Shown here in pieces: positions 15,256-25,200 of a DNA stretch of 64,000 nt (positions are counted from its first letter, which is position 1; the number at the start of each line of letters is the position of its first letter). The translations under genes were made by a program, and so were the position numbers. Origin of the DNA: Hyphomicrobiales bacterium (GTDB lineage Bacteria; Pseudomonadota; Alphaproteobacteria; Rhizobiales; Rhizobiaceae); the NCBI GenBank assembly GCA_900469965.1, contig UBZP01000020.1:124001-188000 (forward strand). Direction: 5' to 3'. The notes under the pieces were generated by a model that saw nothing but the letters and a program-made list of their open reading frames with translations, was not told the DNA's origin and ran no database searches.

Positions 15256-17622
15256 CTACTGGCTGTCGGCAGCCGGTCCGAGCGCCGCCCAGGCGTTCAT
15301 CACGTTGTTGAACACTTCCGCGCCCGAGGCGCCCTTCTCCAGCGTGATCAGCGCGCGCCGGCCGTTGCGGTAGGTGATCGGAATGTCGATCCAGTCGCGC
15401 GTCTTGAGCAGCTCGGTGTTCCGGGTGATCGCGTCCGGGAAATCGTTCAGCGCGATCATGTGGAAGTCCTCGGTGATCTTCGCCGGAACGGCGATCAGCG
15501 GATCGCCGCGGTCCTGCTCCGTCCGCTTCATCGCCACGCGCTGCACGCTGTCGATGTTGCCGCCCTCGAAGTTCGACGGCAGGGCGAAGACGATCTCGAC
15601 CAGATGGCTCGCCGGCAGCGACCGGTCGGCATTGCGACGGATCGTCACCTGGGCGGTCAGGCCGTTCGACGGCGCATTCAACTGGGCGCGGATGACCGGC
15701 TCCGCCTTGGCGTCGCCGCCCGGGCTGTCTTCCGCCTGCGACCAGACGACGGTGCCGTCGATCGCCGTCGGCGCGGACTGGCCGAGGCGCTCCTCGTAGA
15801 TGAACATCTTCTGCGTCACGCCGATCGGCGCCTGCTCCGCGGCAGCGCCCGCCGCGGGCGGCGTTGTGGTGGCAGGCGGCGTGGCGCCGGCGACTGCGCC
15901 GGGCGTTGCCGCGCCGGGGGTTGCCGGAGGCGTTCCGGCGGTCGCGGCCCCGTCGGTCGCCGTCTCGCTGGCGGCCGGACCTGCCGGCGCGCTGACCGGA
16001 TCGGTGGAGGCGACTTCGGTCGACTGCTCGGCGACCGACTTGCCTTCCTCGCTGGCGGCCTGGCCCGCAATGGGCGCAGGCCCGTCGTCGGCCTCGGTGC
16101 CGTCGGGCAGGAGGCGCTGGGTGAACTTGGTGCTGCCGGCATCGGCGGAGGCGACCTGCGTTTCCGGCGCCTGCCCCTGGCCGTCAGGATTGGTCGCCGC
16201 GGCATCGCTGTTGCCCTCGGCGGGAGCGGCGCCCGGCGCGGCCGGAGCCGGCGCGGTCAGGTCCGCCACCATGCCGTCGATCGCGTCCTTGTTTAGCCAG
16301 TAGCCGGCACCGGCGCCGCCGATAACCGCAAGGGCGGCGACGACGGCTGCGATCCTGCCGGCGCTGATGCGACGCTTGCGCGGTTCGGCGCGAAACGAGC
16401 GCTGGCCGGCGCGGGCAGCGGCCGGGGCCGGCTCGCTCGTACCGACCCGTTCGTCAGCCGGCTGCGAGCCGGAACTGTCATCCGTCTTCGGCTGGTAGCC
16501 GATCAGGTCCTCGAGATCGCCCCAGGCATTGTCCGCGGCCTTGCCGGGCTCGCGCTTCGGCTCTGCGGCCGGCGCAGGCGAGCGGGCATCCTCCGGCCAC
16601 GTCCACTCCGGCGCCAGTTCGGCGGAGACGTCGGGCGTTTCCGCATGCGTCGGCTCGTCGAGGGCGGGATACTGGTGCAGGCCGCTATCCTGCTCGTCCG
16701 GAATCTGCGCCTCCGTCCACTCCCACTCGGGCGAGGTGGCCGGCATGCCGAGCGTAGCCTCGACCGGCGCGGGCGCATCGACCGCCTGCGGCTGCCACGC
16801 GGCTTCGTCCGCATGCGCAGGCGCCTCCGCGTGCTCGACGAAGGCTGCGTGGTCGTAGGCGGGGTCGTCCACCGGCTCGAGGCCGATATAGTGGGGATGG
16901 TCGGCCGGCTCCGGCTCGGCCGCAGTCTCGTGATGGACGCGCTCGTCGCTCGAGGCGAACACCGGCGAGGGCTCACCCTCCACCTGCTGCGGCGACCACC
17001 CGTGTCCGGCTTCGGCCTCGGCCACATCGACCGGCGAAGACACGGCCTCGGCCGGCTCGCGGTGATCGTCGAATTCCGCCGCGACGGGCTCGGGCGTCTC
17101 GTCGACGAAACCGGCATCGCCCTGCGGCTGCGCGACCATCGGTTCCTCGGCGACCGGCTCTTCGACGACCGGCTCCTCGGCGACAGGATGCTCAGCGACG
17201 GGCTCGACTGCCGGGGGCTCTTCGGCGGCGGGGGCTGCGGCCTCCGGTTCTGAGGTCCAGCGGTCCTCCGCGGCGACCTCCTCGTGCGCCTGCACGGCGG
17301 GTTCTTCGACCGGCGGTTCCGGCTCCTGCGGCGCGGGCTCGGGCGCGAAGGCCGGCTCCGCGGCCGCGGTCTCGATGGGTTCTTCGATCGGCGGCTCTTC
17401 GGCCGGCAGCGCTTCGGCGTGTTCGCCTTCGACCGCGGCAATTGCGGCCTCGAGCTTGTCGAGCTGGCGCTGGACGAGATCGTCCGACGGACGCGGATTC
17501 ATCGCCTCGAGCTGCCGGCGGACTGCCCCGCGCGCCTTCTCGTAGACCTTGACCCGCATGTCCGGGGAATTGTCCGTGAGGCCATCAACGGCCCTACGAA
17601 TGACTGCTACAAAATCCGCCAT
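15256..17622 (-). CDS. Large acidic Pro/Glu/Ala-rich membrane protein of unknown function
   Basis: A 788-residue protein in four parts. Residues 1-65 form a compact helical domain (RRAVDGLTDNSPDMRVKVYE) that starts like other rhizobial hypothetical proteins beside purA. Residues about 70-410 are low-complexity, rich in Glu, Pro, Ala and Val, with degenerate EEPVVEEPVAEEP repeats. One membrane helix follows a basic RKRRISAGR stretch (about 415-445). After another Pro/Ala/Thr linker comes a conserved-looking C-terminal domain (about 600-788, from MFIYEERLGQ). Topology would place the acidic part in the cytoplasm and the C-terminal domain in the periplasm. Encoded 69 nt downstream of purA; no function recognised. 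Confidence 0.8.
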   Translation of the reverse strand: MADFVAVIRRAVDGLTDNSPDMRVKVYEKARGAVRRQLEAMNPRPSDDLVQRQLDKLEAAIAAVEGEHAEALPAEEPPIEEPIETAAAEPAFAPEPAPQEPEPPVEEPAVQAHEEVAAEDRWTSEPEAAAPAAEEPPAVEPVAEHPVAEEPVVEEPVAEEPMVAQPQGDAGFVDETPEPVAAEFDDHREPAEAVSSPVDVAEAEAGHGWSPQQVEGEPSPVFASSDERVHHETAAEPEPADHPHYIGLEPVDDPAYDHAAFVEHAEAPAHADEAAWQPQAVDAPAPVEATLGMPATSPEWEWTEAQIPDEQDSGLHQYPALDEPTHAETPDVSAELAPEWTWPEDARSPAPAAEPKREPGKAADNAWGDLEDLIGYQPKTDDSSGSQPADERVGTSEPAPAAARAGQRSFRAEPRKRRISAGRIAAVVAALAVIGGAGAGYWLNKDAIDGMVADLTAPAPAAPGAAPAEGNSDAAATNPDGQGQAPETQVASADAGSTKFTQRLLPDGTEADDGPAPIAGQAASEEGKSVAEQSTEVASTDPVSAPAGPAASETATDGAATAGTPPATPGAATPGAVAGATPPATTTPPAAGAAAEQAPIGVTQKMFIYEERLGQSAPTAIDGTVVWSQAEDSPGGDAKAEPVIRAQLNAPSNGLTAQVTIRRNADRSLPASHLVEIVFALPSNFEGGNIDSVQRVAMKRTEQDRGDPLIAVPAKITEDFHMIALNDFPDAITRNTELLKTRDWIDIPITYRNGRRALITLEKGASGAEVFNNVMNAWAALGPAADSQ

Positions 17623-17691
17623 AAGAACTTTCTCGTGATCTCCGGCCTTTCGTGGTCGCGAATCCAGTCCGGAACAGTGTCAAATCAAATC

Positions 17692-18996
<1,305 letters not shown>

Positions 18997-19184
18997 TTCG
19001 CTTATCCTGCCTCTTGCGCCATTTTCGGGGCACGCACTCTGAAAACCCGCGCATCTATACTGTGTAGTTTTCGTGAAAGCGACCCTGTTATGGCAGCGCA
19101 ACCTGCTTTTTAAATGGCGGAATCGGCAAATAGTCCCTATTTGTCCGGTCCCTCGACCGAATTCGGCAACGAAACGCAGGCCCG

Positions 19185-20081
19185 ATGACAGCGCTCAACC
19201 GAAAAGCCTATTTCTATCTCTGCGTAACCACGTTCTTCTGGGGCGGCAATTCGGTCGCCGGCAAGCTCGCGATCGGCCATGTCAGCCCGATGATGCTGAC
19301 GACGCTGCGCTGGCTGGTCGCCCTCGTAGTCGTCCTCGCCTGCATGACGCCGCAGATCAGGCGGGACTGGCCGACGATCAAGGCCCACTGGCTGCTTCTC
19401 TTCCTGTACGGCGCCGCCGGCTTCACCCTGTTCAACGTCCTTCTCTACACCGCGGTCGCCCATACGAGCATCATCAACGTGGTGATCGAGCAGGCCGGCA
19501 TCCCGATGCTGATCTTCGTGATGAACTTCCTGCTGTTCCGCACGCCCGCCTCACCCGCCCAGATCGTCGGCTTCAGCGTGACGCTGCTCGGCGTGCTGGT
19601 GACGTCGGCGCATGGCGATCTCACCGCGCTGCTGGAGCTGGAGTTCAACTTCGGCGACGTGCTCATGCTGGCAGCCTGTCTGGTCTATGCGGCCTACACC
19701 GTCTCGCTCCGCTGGAAGCCGGTCATGCACTGGCAGAGCTTCATCGCCGCACCGGCCCTCGGCGCCCTCGTCAGCTCGCTGCCGCTGCTGTGGTGGGAGG
19801 TCAGCACCGGTCGGGCCATCGTGCCGGACACCACCGGCTGGATGATCGTCCTCTACGCAGGCATTTTCCCCTCGCTGCTGTCGCAGGTGCTGTGGGTGCG
19901 CGGCGTGGAACTCATCGGCCCCAACCGGGCGGGCCTGTTCATCAATGCCATCCCCGTGTTCGGCATCCTGCTGTCGATCCTGCTCGTCGGCGAGAGCTTC
20001 CAGCCGTTCCACTTCCTCGCCATGGGCCTCGTCCTCAGCGGCATCGCGATCGCGGAATGGGGGCGGCCGAAGAAGGTCTGA
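19185..20081 (+). CDS. EamA/DMT-family transporter
   Basis: A 298-residue inner-membrane protein with ten hydrophobic helices forming the duplicated EamA unit (first unit about 8-140, second about 155-290). Marks of the family are [15 protein letters not shown] in helix 1, [10 protein letters not shown] in helix 2 and the second-unit [20 protein letters not shown]. EamA proteins export small metabolites such as amino acids or sugars; the substrate here is unknown. Divergent from purA, convergent with the LysR gene. Confidence 0.9.
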   Translation: MTALNRKAYFYLCVTTFFWGGNSVAGKLAIGHVSPMMLTTLRWLVALVVVLACMTPQIRRDWPTIKAHWLLLFLYGAAGFTLFNVLLYTAVAHTSIINVVIEQAGIPMLIFVMNFLLFRTPASPAQIVGFSVTLLGVLVTSAHGDLTALLELEFNFGDVLMLAACLVYAAYTVSLRWKPVMHWQSFIAAPALGALVSSLPLLWWEVSTGRAIVPDTTGWMIVLYAGIFPSLLSQVLWVRGVELIGPNRAGLFINAIPVFGILLSILLVGESFQPFHFLAMGLVLSGIAIAEWGRPKKV

Positions 20082-20105
20082 CCGCTCCGCCCGCATCGGC
20101 CCGGC

Positions 20106-21008
20106 TCACGGCCGGGCAGCGTCGGCGCGCGCGAGGCTGGCGGGAATGGTCTCGGTGAGCCACTTTTCCAGCGCCAGCGTATCCGGCCGCGTCGCGACGT
20201 GCGGCGAGATCCAGAGGACCAGCCGGCGCGGCCCCTTCACAAACCCGAACGGCGCCACCAGCCGCCCGGAGGCCAGGTCGTCGAGCACCAGCATCTTGGG
20301 CACGACCGCAAACCCCAACCCGAAGCCCGCCGCCTGGATCAGCAGGTAGAAGTGATCGAAGCTGCTGCGGATCGGCGCTGCCGGCAGCGCCACGCCGGAG
20401 GCTGTGATCCAGTCCTGCCAGGCCTCCGGCCGCGTGTTGGTCGCAAGCAGTGCCGCCTCCGCCAGGTCGGCCGGCGCGGCGACCGGATTGGCCGCGAAGC
20501 AGGCGGGCGAACAGACCGGCCCGATCCACTCCGCCGCCAGGTCGCGGATCAGCGCGTCCGGCGGCGGCGCGATCGTGCTGCTGCGGATCGCCACGCTGAT
20601 CTTGTCGCGCATGAAGTCGATGCGGTCGTAGTTCATGTTGAACTGCAGCTCGATCCCGGGATGGAGCTCGTGGAACTGCGAGATGTGCGGGATGATCCAG
20701 CGCATCATGATCGAGGACGAGCAGGACAGCGTCAGGGGCCGGGGCTTGACCCGCTCGATGCTGGTGTGGATCAGCCGGAAGGCCGTGCCGAGCCCCTCGG
20801 CAAGCTGGATGCCCTCCGGCGTCGGGTCTGTGGACTTGGCGTTGCGGTTCAGCAGCAGCACGCCGAGCTGCGCCTCCAGACCCTTCACATGCCGGCTCAC
20901 AGCGCCGTGGGTGACGAACAGTTCCTCGGCGGCGAGCGTCATGCTGCGATGGCGCACGGTCGCCTCGAAAGCCTTCAGCGCTGTCAGCGACGGCAGGGAC
21001 TGGCTCAC
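20106..21008 (-). CDS. LysR-family transcriptional regulator (GcvA-like)
   Basis: A 300-residue LTTR. The winged HTH is LTALKAFEATVRHRSMTLAA, then AVSRHVKGLEAQLGVLL (residues 8-60), followed by the periplasmic-binding-protein-like effector domain. The AVSRHVKGLE recognition helix is GcvA-type. It is divergent from the MFS transporter, the usual LTTR-target geometry. A 29-nt perfect palindrome lies 22 nt upstream of its start and is a candidate operator. Effector unknown. Confidence 0.92.
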   Translation of the reverse strand: MSQSLPSLTALKAFEATVRHRSMTLAAEELFVTHGAVSRHVKGLEAQLGVLLLNRNAKSTDPTPEGIQLAEGLGTAFRLIHTSIERVKPRPLTLSCSSSIMMRWIIPHISQFHELHPGIELQFNMNYDRIDFMRDKISVAIRSSTIAPPPDALIRDLAAEWIGPVCSPACFAANPVAAPADLAEAALLATNTRPEAWQDWITASGVALPAAPIRSSFDHFYLLIQAAGFGLGFAVVPKMLVLDDLASGRLVAPFGFVKGPRRLVLWISPHVATRPDTLALEKWLTETIPASLARADAARP

Positions 21009-21029
21009 TCTGCTCTCCTCGTTCGGACG

Positions 21030-21058
21030 GTCTGCTGTGAGTTCAACTCACAGCAGAC
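21030..21058. promoter_or_regulatory. 29-nt perfect palindrome beside the LysR gene
   Basis: Arms of 14 bp (left GTCTGCTGTGAGTT) flank a single central C at 21044. It lies in the 5' region of the LysR gene. Its inner GTGAGTT-c-AACTCAC is related to a second site in the MFS leader. Candidate autoregulatory operator; a transcript hairpin is also possible. Confidence 0.6.
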
Positions 21059-21160
21059 AGGACAATAAATCGATTGCGGAGTATGTCCAGCGACTAATAA
21101 TAAGGCAGAGGAGCTGCCGAGTAGGCAGATTGGGGTGGAGAGGACGCGTTTTCGGACATT

Positions 21161-21210
21161 GCAGGCCGCATATCCAAGTGAGTTTTAAACAACTCGACCT
21201 GGCGGCCTGC
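21161..21210 (+). promoter_or_regulatory. Nested inverted repeats in the MFS transporter leader
   Basis: GCAGGCCGC (21161-21169) pairs with GCGGCCTGC (21202-21210); inside, GAGTT (21180-21184) pairs with AACTC (21191-21195). The inner GTGAGTT...AACTC repeats the core of the palindrome at 21030-21058, so both may bind the same regulator, or this may be an mRNA leader hairpin. Confidence 0.5.
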
Positions 21211-21314
21211 GAGGGAAAGCCAATCCAGCCAACTGCGCCTTCGGCCGGCTCGCGCCTCCGCTGCATCACACCTGGTGATGCGCGGGGCATCGCAACCAAG
21301 CCAGGGAGGACATC

Positions 21315-22649
21315 TTGCACGCAGTCAATCCAGCCGCCACCCAGACCAGCCAGGCGGAGCAATCCGCCATCAGCAAGATCTCGTGGCGCCTCGTCCCCTT
21401 CATCGCCCTGATGTTCTTCATCAACTTCCTCGACCGCACGGCGATCTCCTTTGCCGGCCCGAACGGGATGACGGCGGATCTCGGCCTGACGGCCGCGCAG
21501 TTCGGCTTTGCCGCCGGCATCTTCTTCTTCGGCTACATCGTGCTCGAGATCCCGAGCAACCTCGCGCTGCACAAGTTCGGCGCGCGCAAGTGGCTGGCCC
21601 GCATCATGGTCAGCTGGGGCATCGTGTCGCTGCTGTTCACCTGGGTGGGCAGTGCCACCGAGCTCTACATCCTGCGCTTCCTGCTCGGCATCGCCGAGGC
21701 CGGCTTCTTCCCGGGCGCCATCCTGTTCCTCAGCATGTGGGTCCCCTCGCGCCACCGCGCCAAGATCCTGGCGCTGTTCTACCTCGCCCAGCCGCTGACG
21801 ACCGTCATCGGCGCGCCGATCGCCTCGGCCCTCATCCAGGCCCACGGCGCCTTCGGCCTCGAAGGCTGGCGGATCATGTTCTTCGGCGTCTCCATTCCCG
21901 CGATCCTGGTCGGCATCGTCACCTGGTTCTACCTGCCCGACACCCCGAATGACGCCAGGTGGCTGAACCGCGACGAGAAGGACTGGCTGAACGGCGAACT
22001 GGCGAAGGAAGACAAGGTCAAGGCGAGCGGCCACGGCCGCATGACCGGCGCCGCCCTGAAGGACGGCCGCGTCTGGCTGCTCTCGGCGATCTACTTCGGC
22101 CTGATCTACGGCCTCTATGCGCTCGCCTTCTTCCTGCCGACGATCATCGCCGGCTTCGAGGAGAAGTTCGGCACCAAGTTCGACGTGTTCGACAAGGGCC
22201 TGATCACCGCCGTCCCCTATCTGCCGGCGGCCATCGCGCTGTTCTTCTGGAGCCGTGACGCCAGCAAGCGCGGCGTCCGCGTCTGGCACATCGGCATCCC
22301 GGCGCTGGTCGGCGCGCTCAGCATTCCGCTGGCGCTCTCGATGAACTCGCCCGAGGCGACGATCGCCGTCATCACCGTCACCGCCTGCTCGATCTTCTCG
22401 GCGCTCCCGAACTTCTGGTCGATCCCCGGCCGGTTCCTCTCGGGTGCGGGCGCTGCCGCCGGCATCGCGCTGATCAACACGATCGGCAACCTCGCCGGGT
22501 TCGCCGCCCCCTACATCACCGGCGCGGTCCGGGATGCGACCGGGCTGTTCGAACTGCCGATGTACATCGTCGGCGGCCTGATGCTGATCTCCGCCATCCT
22601 GGCGTTCTCGATCGGCGGCAAGGTCAGGGAACCGCTGCCGGCCGCATGA
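21315..22649 (+). CDS. MFS transporter, anion:cation symporter (ACS) type
   Basis: A 444-residue twelve-helix transporter. The first half starts ISWRLVPFIALMFFINFLDR, with the ACS-type IAEAGFFPGAILFLSMWVP in helix 5; the charged cytoplasmic loop after helix 6 (DARWLNRDEKDWL) is also typical. Relatives import tartrate, galactarate, phthalate and similar organic anions. Translation starts at TTG 21315, 8 nt after AGGGAGG. It is divergent from the LysR gene, with a GlcG-like gene downstream, suggesting a carboxylate-use module lacking its catabolic enzymes. Confidence 0.92.
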   Translation: MHAVNPAATQTSQAEQSAISKISWRLVPFIALMFFINFLDRTAISFAGPNGMTADLGLTAAQFGFAAGIFFFGYIVLEIPSNLALHKFGARKWLARIMVSWGIVSLLFTWVGSATELYILRFLLGIAEAGFFPGAILFLSMWVPSRHRAKILALFYLAQPLTTVIGAPIASALIQAHGAFGLEGWRIMFFGVSIPAILVGIVTWFYLPDTPNDARWLNRDEKDWLNGELAKEDKVKASGHGRMTGAALKDGRVWLLSAIYFGLIYGLYALAFFLPTIIAGFEEKFGTKFDVFDKGLITAVPYLPAAIALFFWSRDASKRGVRVWHIGIPALVGALSIPLALSMNSPEATIAVITVTACSIFSALPNFWSIPGRFLSGAGAAAGIALINTIGNLAGFAAPYITGAVRDATGLFELPMYIVGGLMLISAILAFSIGGKVREPLPAA

Positions 22650-22857
22650 CGGTACGACATCTCCGCGCCGGCCCCGCCGGCGCGGAGCACTCTTCCGGTT
22701 CAGCCCTTCACCGCCTCTCCGGATCCGACGCCCGCTCTGGGTTCAGGCCCGCAGGCCACAGCCATTTTTTCCCTCGCGGCAAAAGTCATTCTGCGCTGAC
22801 CCGACTGCCCCTTCCCCTGTGGCCAAGCTAGTCTCCAGCCGAACACAGGAGACAGCC

Positions 22858-23277
22858 ATGACCAGCTACCGCGAAACGATCACCCTCAGCCACAAGGGCG
22901 CCATGGACATGCTCTTGGCCGCCGTCGCCCATGCCGAAGAGATCGGCGTGCCCCAGTGCATCTTCGTCGTCGATGCCAGCGGCGAGACGATCGCCAGCAT
23001 CCGCATGGACGGCGCCAAGTATCTCAGCATGCATACGGCCCGGTCGAAAGCGCGCACCGCCGCCTCGATCAACAACGCCACCGGCGCCATGCCGGCGGAA
23101 TTCGGCGTCGCGGCCGGCATTGCCTCCCAGGGTGGCGTCACCCATCTTCCGGGCGGCCTGCCGATCCGCTTCGGCGGCAAGCTCGCCGGCGCCATCGGCG
23201 TCGGCTCCGGCACCGGCGACCAGGATTTCGAAGTCGCCCGTGCGGCGCTGAAGGCGGTCGGCGCCGACGCCCTGTGA
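22858..23277 (+). CDS. GlcG/HbpS-family protein
   Basis: A 139-residue compact protein of the GlcG/HbpS (DUF336) family: an N-terminal helix (KGAMDMLLAAVAHAEEIGVP), a VVDASGETIASIRMDGA strand pair, and the glycine-rich LPIRFGGKLAGAIGVGSGTG. Family members bind haem or small ligands, or act beside glycolate and diol pathways. The ATG at 22858 follows CAGGAGACAG. About 210 nt separate it from the MFS gene. The precise role is unknown. Confidence 0.85.
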   Translation: MTSYRETITLSHKGAMDMLLAAVAHAEEIGVPQCIFVVDASGETIASIRMDGAKYLSMHTARSKARTAASINNATGAMPAEFGVAAGIASQGGVTHLPGGLPIRFGGKLAGAIGVGSGTGDQDFEVARAALKAVGADAL

Positions 23278-23305
23278 GCGGACGGCGCCGTCGCCGCATG
23301 ACTTG

Positions 23306-23426
23306 CATGCTTGCCCCTCACCCCGGCCCTCTCCCCGCAAGCGGGGAGAGGGAGCGAGACGTCGCGGCAATCGTCCTTCTCCCGGCTTGCGGGGAGAAGG
23401 TGCCGGTAGGCGGATGAGGGGCATGC
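23306..23426. repeat. Rhizobial REP/MITE-like palindromic repeat
   Basis: A structured unit of about 120 nt bounded by near-inverted ends (CATGC TTGCCCCTCA and TGAGGGGCATGC) with two internal hairpins: CTCTCCCCGC/GCGGGGAGAG and CTTCTCCC/GGGAGAAG. Such CTCTCCCC-type palindromes are dispersed in rhizobial genomes. It lies between the GlcG-like gene and serA. Confidence 0.75.
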
Positions 23427-23455
23427 GCCACCTTCCCCTTTCCTCCGCCCCAACG

Positions 23456-23492
23456 CAAAAAGCCCGCCCCGGATCGCTCCGGCGCGGGCCTC
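23456..23492 (-). terminator. serA terminator
   Basis: On the minus strand an AGGCCCGCGCCGGA stem with a TCCGG..GCGGGCT partner is followed by TTTTTGCG, about 25 nt after the serA stop. Confidence 0.85.
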
Positions 23493-23517
23493 TCGTTCGT
23501 CCTGGGAGCAGACGCAA

Positions 23518-25113
23518 TCAGTCGACGTTGAAGACCAGCGGCTTGGCCTGGCGGATCGCCGGGTTGGCGCGCAGCCTGTCGAGAACCTCGTCCGAGACCG
23601 GGCCGTCGACATAGAGCAGCGCGATCGCATCGCCGCCTTCCCGCTCGCGGCCGAGCTGGAAGTTGGCGATGTTGACCTTCGCCTCGCCGAGCGTCGTGCC
23701 GATGAAGCCGATCATGCCCGGAACGTCGGTGTTGGTCAGGTAGACCATGTGGTTGCCGACATCGGCGTCGAGATTGATGCCCTTGATCTGGATGAAGCGC
23801 GGCTTGCCGTCGGAGAACACCGTGCCGGCGACCGAGCGGGTCTGGTTGGCGGTCTTGACCGTCAGCTTGATGTAGCCGTCGAAGACGCCCGACTTGTCGC
23901 GCTTGACCTCGGACAGGATGATGCCCTTTTCCTTGATCATGATCGGCGCCGAGACCATGTTGACGTCGGCCACCTGCGGGCGGATCAGGCCCGCGAGCAC
24001 CGCGCTCGTCAGCGCCTTGGTGTTCATCGTCGCCGTCTGGCCGTCATAGAGGATCTCGATCTCCTTGATCGCGCTTTCCGTGACCTGGCCGACGAAGGCG
24101 CCGAGCACGTCGGCGAGCCGGATGAAGGGCTTCAGGATCGGGGCTTCCTCGGCGGTGATCGAGGGCATGTTGATGGCGTTGGAGACCGCGCCCTTGATGA
24201 GGTAGTCCGACATCTGTTCGGCCACCTGCAGGGCGACGTTTTCCTGCGCTTCCGTCGTGGACGCGCCGAGGTGCGGCGTGCAGACGACGTTCGGCAGGCC
24301 GAACAGCGGGCTTTCGGTCGCGGGTTCGACCTCGAACACGTCGAAGCCGGCGCCGGCGACATGGCCGGCCTTCAGCGCTTCCGCCAAGGCCTTCTCGTCG
24401 ACGAGGCCGCCGCGGGCGCAGTTGATGATGCGCACGCCCTTCTTGGTCTTGGCGATCGCCTCGGCGTTGAGGATGCCGCGGGTCTTGTCGGTCATCGGCA
24501 CGTGCAGGGTGATGAAGTCGGCCTGGGCCAGGAGCTCGTCGAGCTCGACCTTGGTCACGCCCATCTCCTCGGCGCGCTCCTTCGACAGGAAGGGATCGTA
24601 GGCGAGCACGTGCATGCCGAGCCCGATCGCCTTCTTGCAGACGATGCCGCCGATGTTACCGGCGCCGATGACGCCGAGCGTCTTGCCGGTGATCTCGACG
24701 CCCATGAACTTGGACTTCTCCCACTTGCCGGCCTGGGTGGAGCTGTCGGCGGCGGGAAGCTGGCGGGCGACGGCGAACATCAGCGCGATCGCGTGCTCGG
24801 CGGTGGTGATCGAGTTGCCGAACGGCGTGTTCATGACGATGATGCCGCGGCGCGAGGCGGCCGGGATGTCGACATTGTCGACGCCGATGCCGGCGCGGCC
24901 GATCACCTTGAGGTTGGTCGCGGCCGCGATCAGCTTTTCCGTCGCCTTGGTGGCCGAGCGGATGGCGAGACCGTCATAATTGCCGATGATCTCGGCGAGC
25001 TTTTCCTTGTCCTTGCCGAGCTGCGGCTGGAAATCGACTTCGACGCCGCGATCGCGGAAGATCTGGACGGCGGTTTCCGACAGTTCGTCGGATACGAGAA
25101 CGCGAGGTGCCAT
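23518..25113 (-). CDS. serA: D-3-phosphoglycerate dehydrogenase SerA
   Basis: A 531-residue long-form enzyme that oxidises 3-phosphoglycerate with NAD, the first step of serine synthesis. It shows GRAGIGVDNVD, the NAD loop GVIGAGNIGG, NCARGGLVDEKAL with the active-site Arg, and CTPHLGASTTEAQ with the catalytic His. The C-terminus has the intervening ASB domain and an ACT domain (about 455-531, VPGMIGFIGTTLGEAKVNIA), the usual site of serine feedback. The ATG at 25113 is standard. serC lies 87 nt upstream on the same strand, so both probably form an operon under the serC leader. Confidence 0.97.
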   Translation of the reverse strand: MAPRVLVSDELSETAVQIFRDRGVEVDFQPQLGKDKEKLAEIIGNYDGLAIRSATKATEKLIAAATNLKVIGRAGIGVDNVDIPAASRRGIIVMNTPFGNSITTAEHAIALMFAVARQLPAADSSTQAGKWEKSKFMGVEITGKTLGVIGAGNIGGIVCKKAIGLGMHVLAYDPFLSKERAEEMGVTKVELDELLAQADFITLHVPMTDKTRGILNAEAIAKTKKGVRIINCARGGLVDEKALAEALKAGHVAGAGFDVFEVEPATESPLFGLPNVVCTPHLGASTTEAQENVALQVAEQMSDYLIKGAVSNAINMPSITAEEAPILKPFIRLADVLGAFVGQVTESAIKEIEILYDGQTATMNTKALTSAVLAGLIRPQVADVNMVSAPIMIKEKGIILSEVKRDKSGVFDGYIKLTVKTANQTRSVAGTVFSDGKPRFIQIKGINLDADVGNHMVYLTNTDVPGMIGFIGTTLGEAKVNIANFQLGREREGGDAIALLYVDGPVSDEVLDRLRANPAIRQAKPLVFNVD

Positions 25114-25200
25114 GGGGGGCCTCCTTGGAAGATCAAATCTGAACGGGAATGCGGATTGGCGGCCTCGCCTCCGAGGGAGGCGGGGCCAGTCGCGCAAGGG

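Noticed and set aside
16503-17441. Minus-strand frame rich in Arg, Pro and Ser within the large acidic protein gene
   Set aside because: Frame-shifted reading of the Glu/Pro/Ala repeat tract; low-complexity and no start context.
23306-23426. CRISPR array
   Set aside because: Repeats are inverted hairpins, not regularly spaced direct repeats; no cas genes are seen anywhere in the window.
23303-23614. Short frames across the palindromic repeat near serA
   Set aside because: They translate the repeat hairpins (PRPSPRKRGEG-type text), a common false call at such elements.
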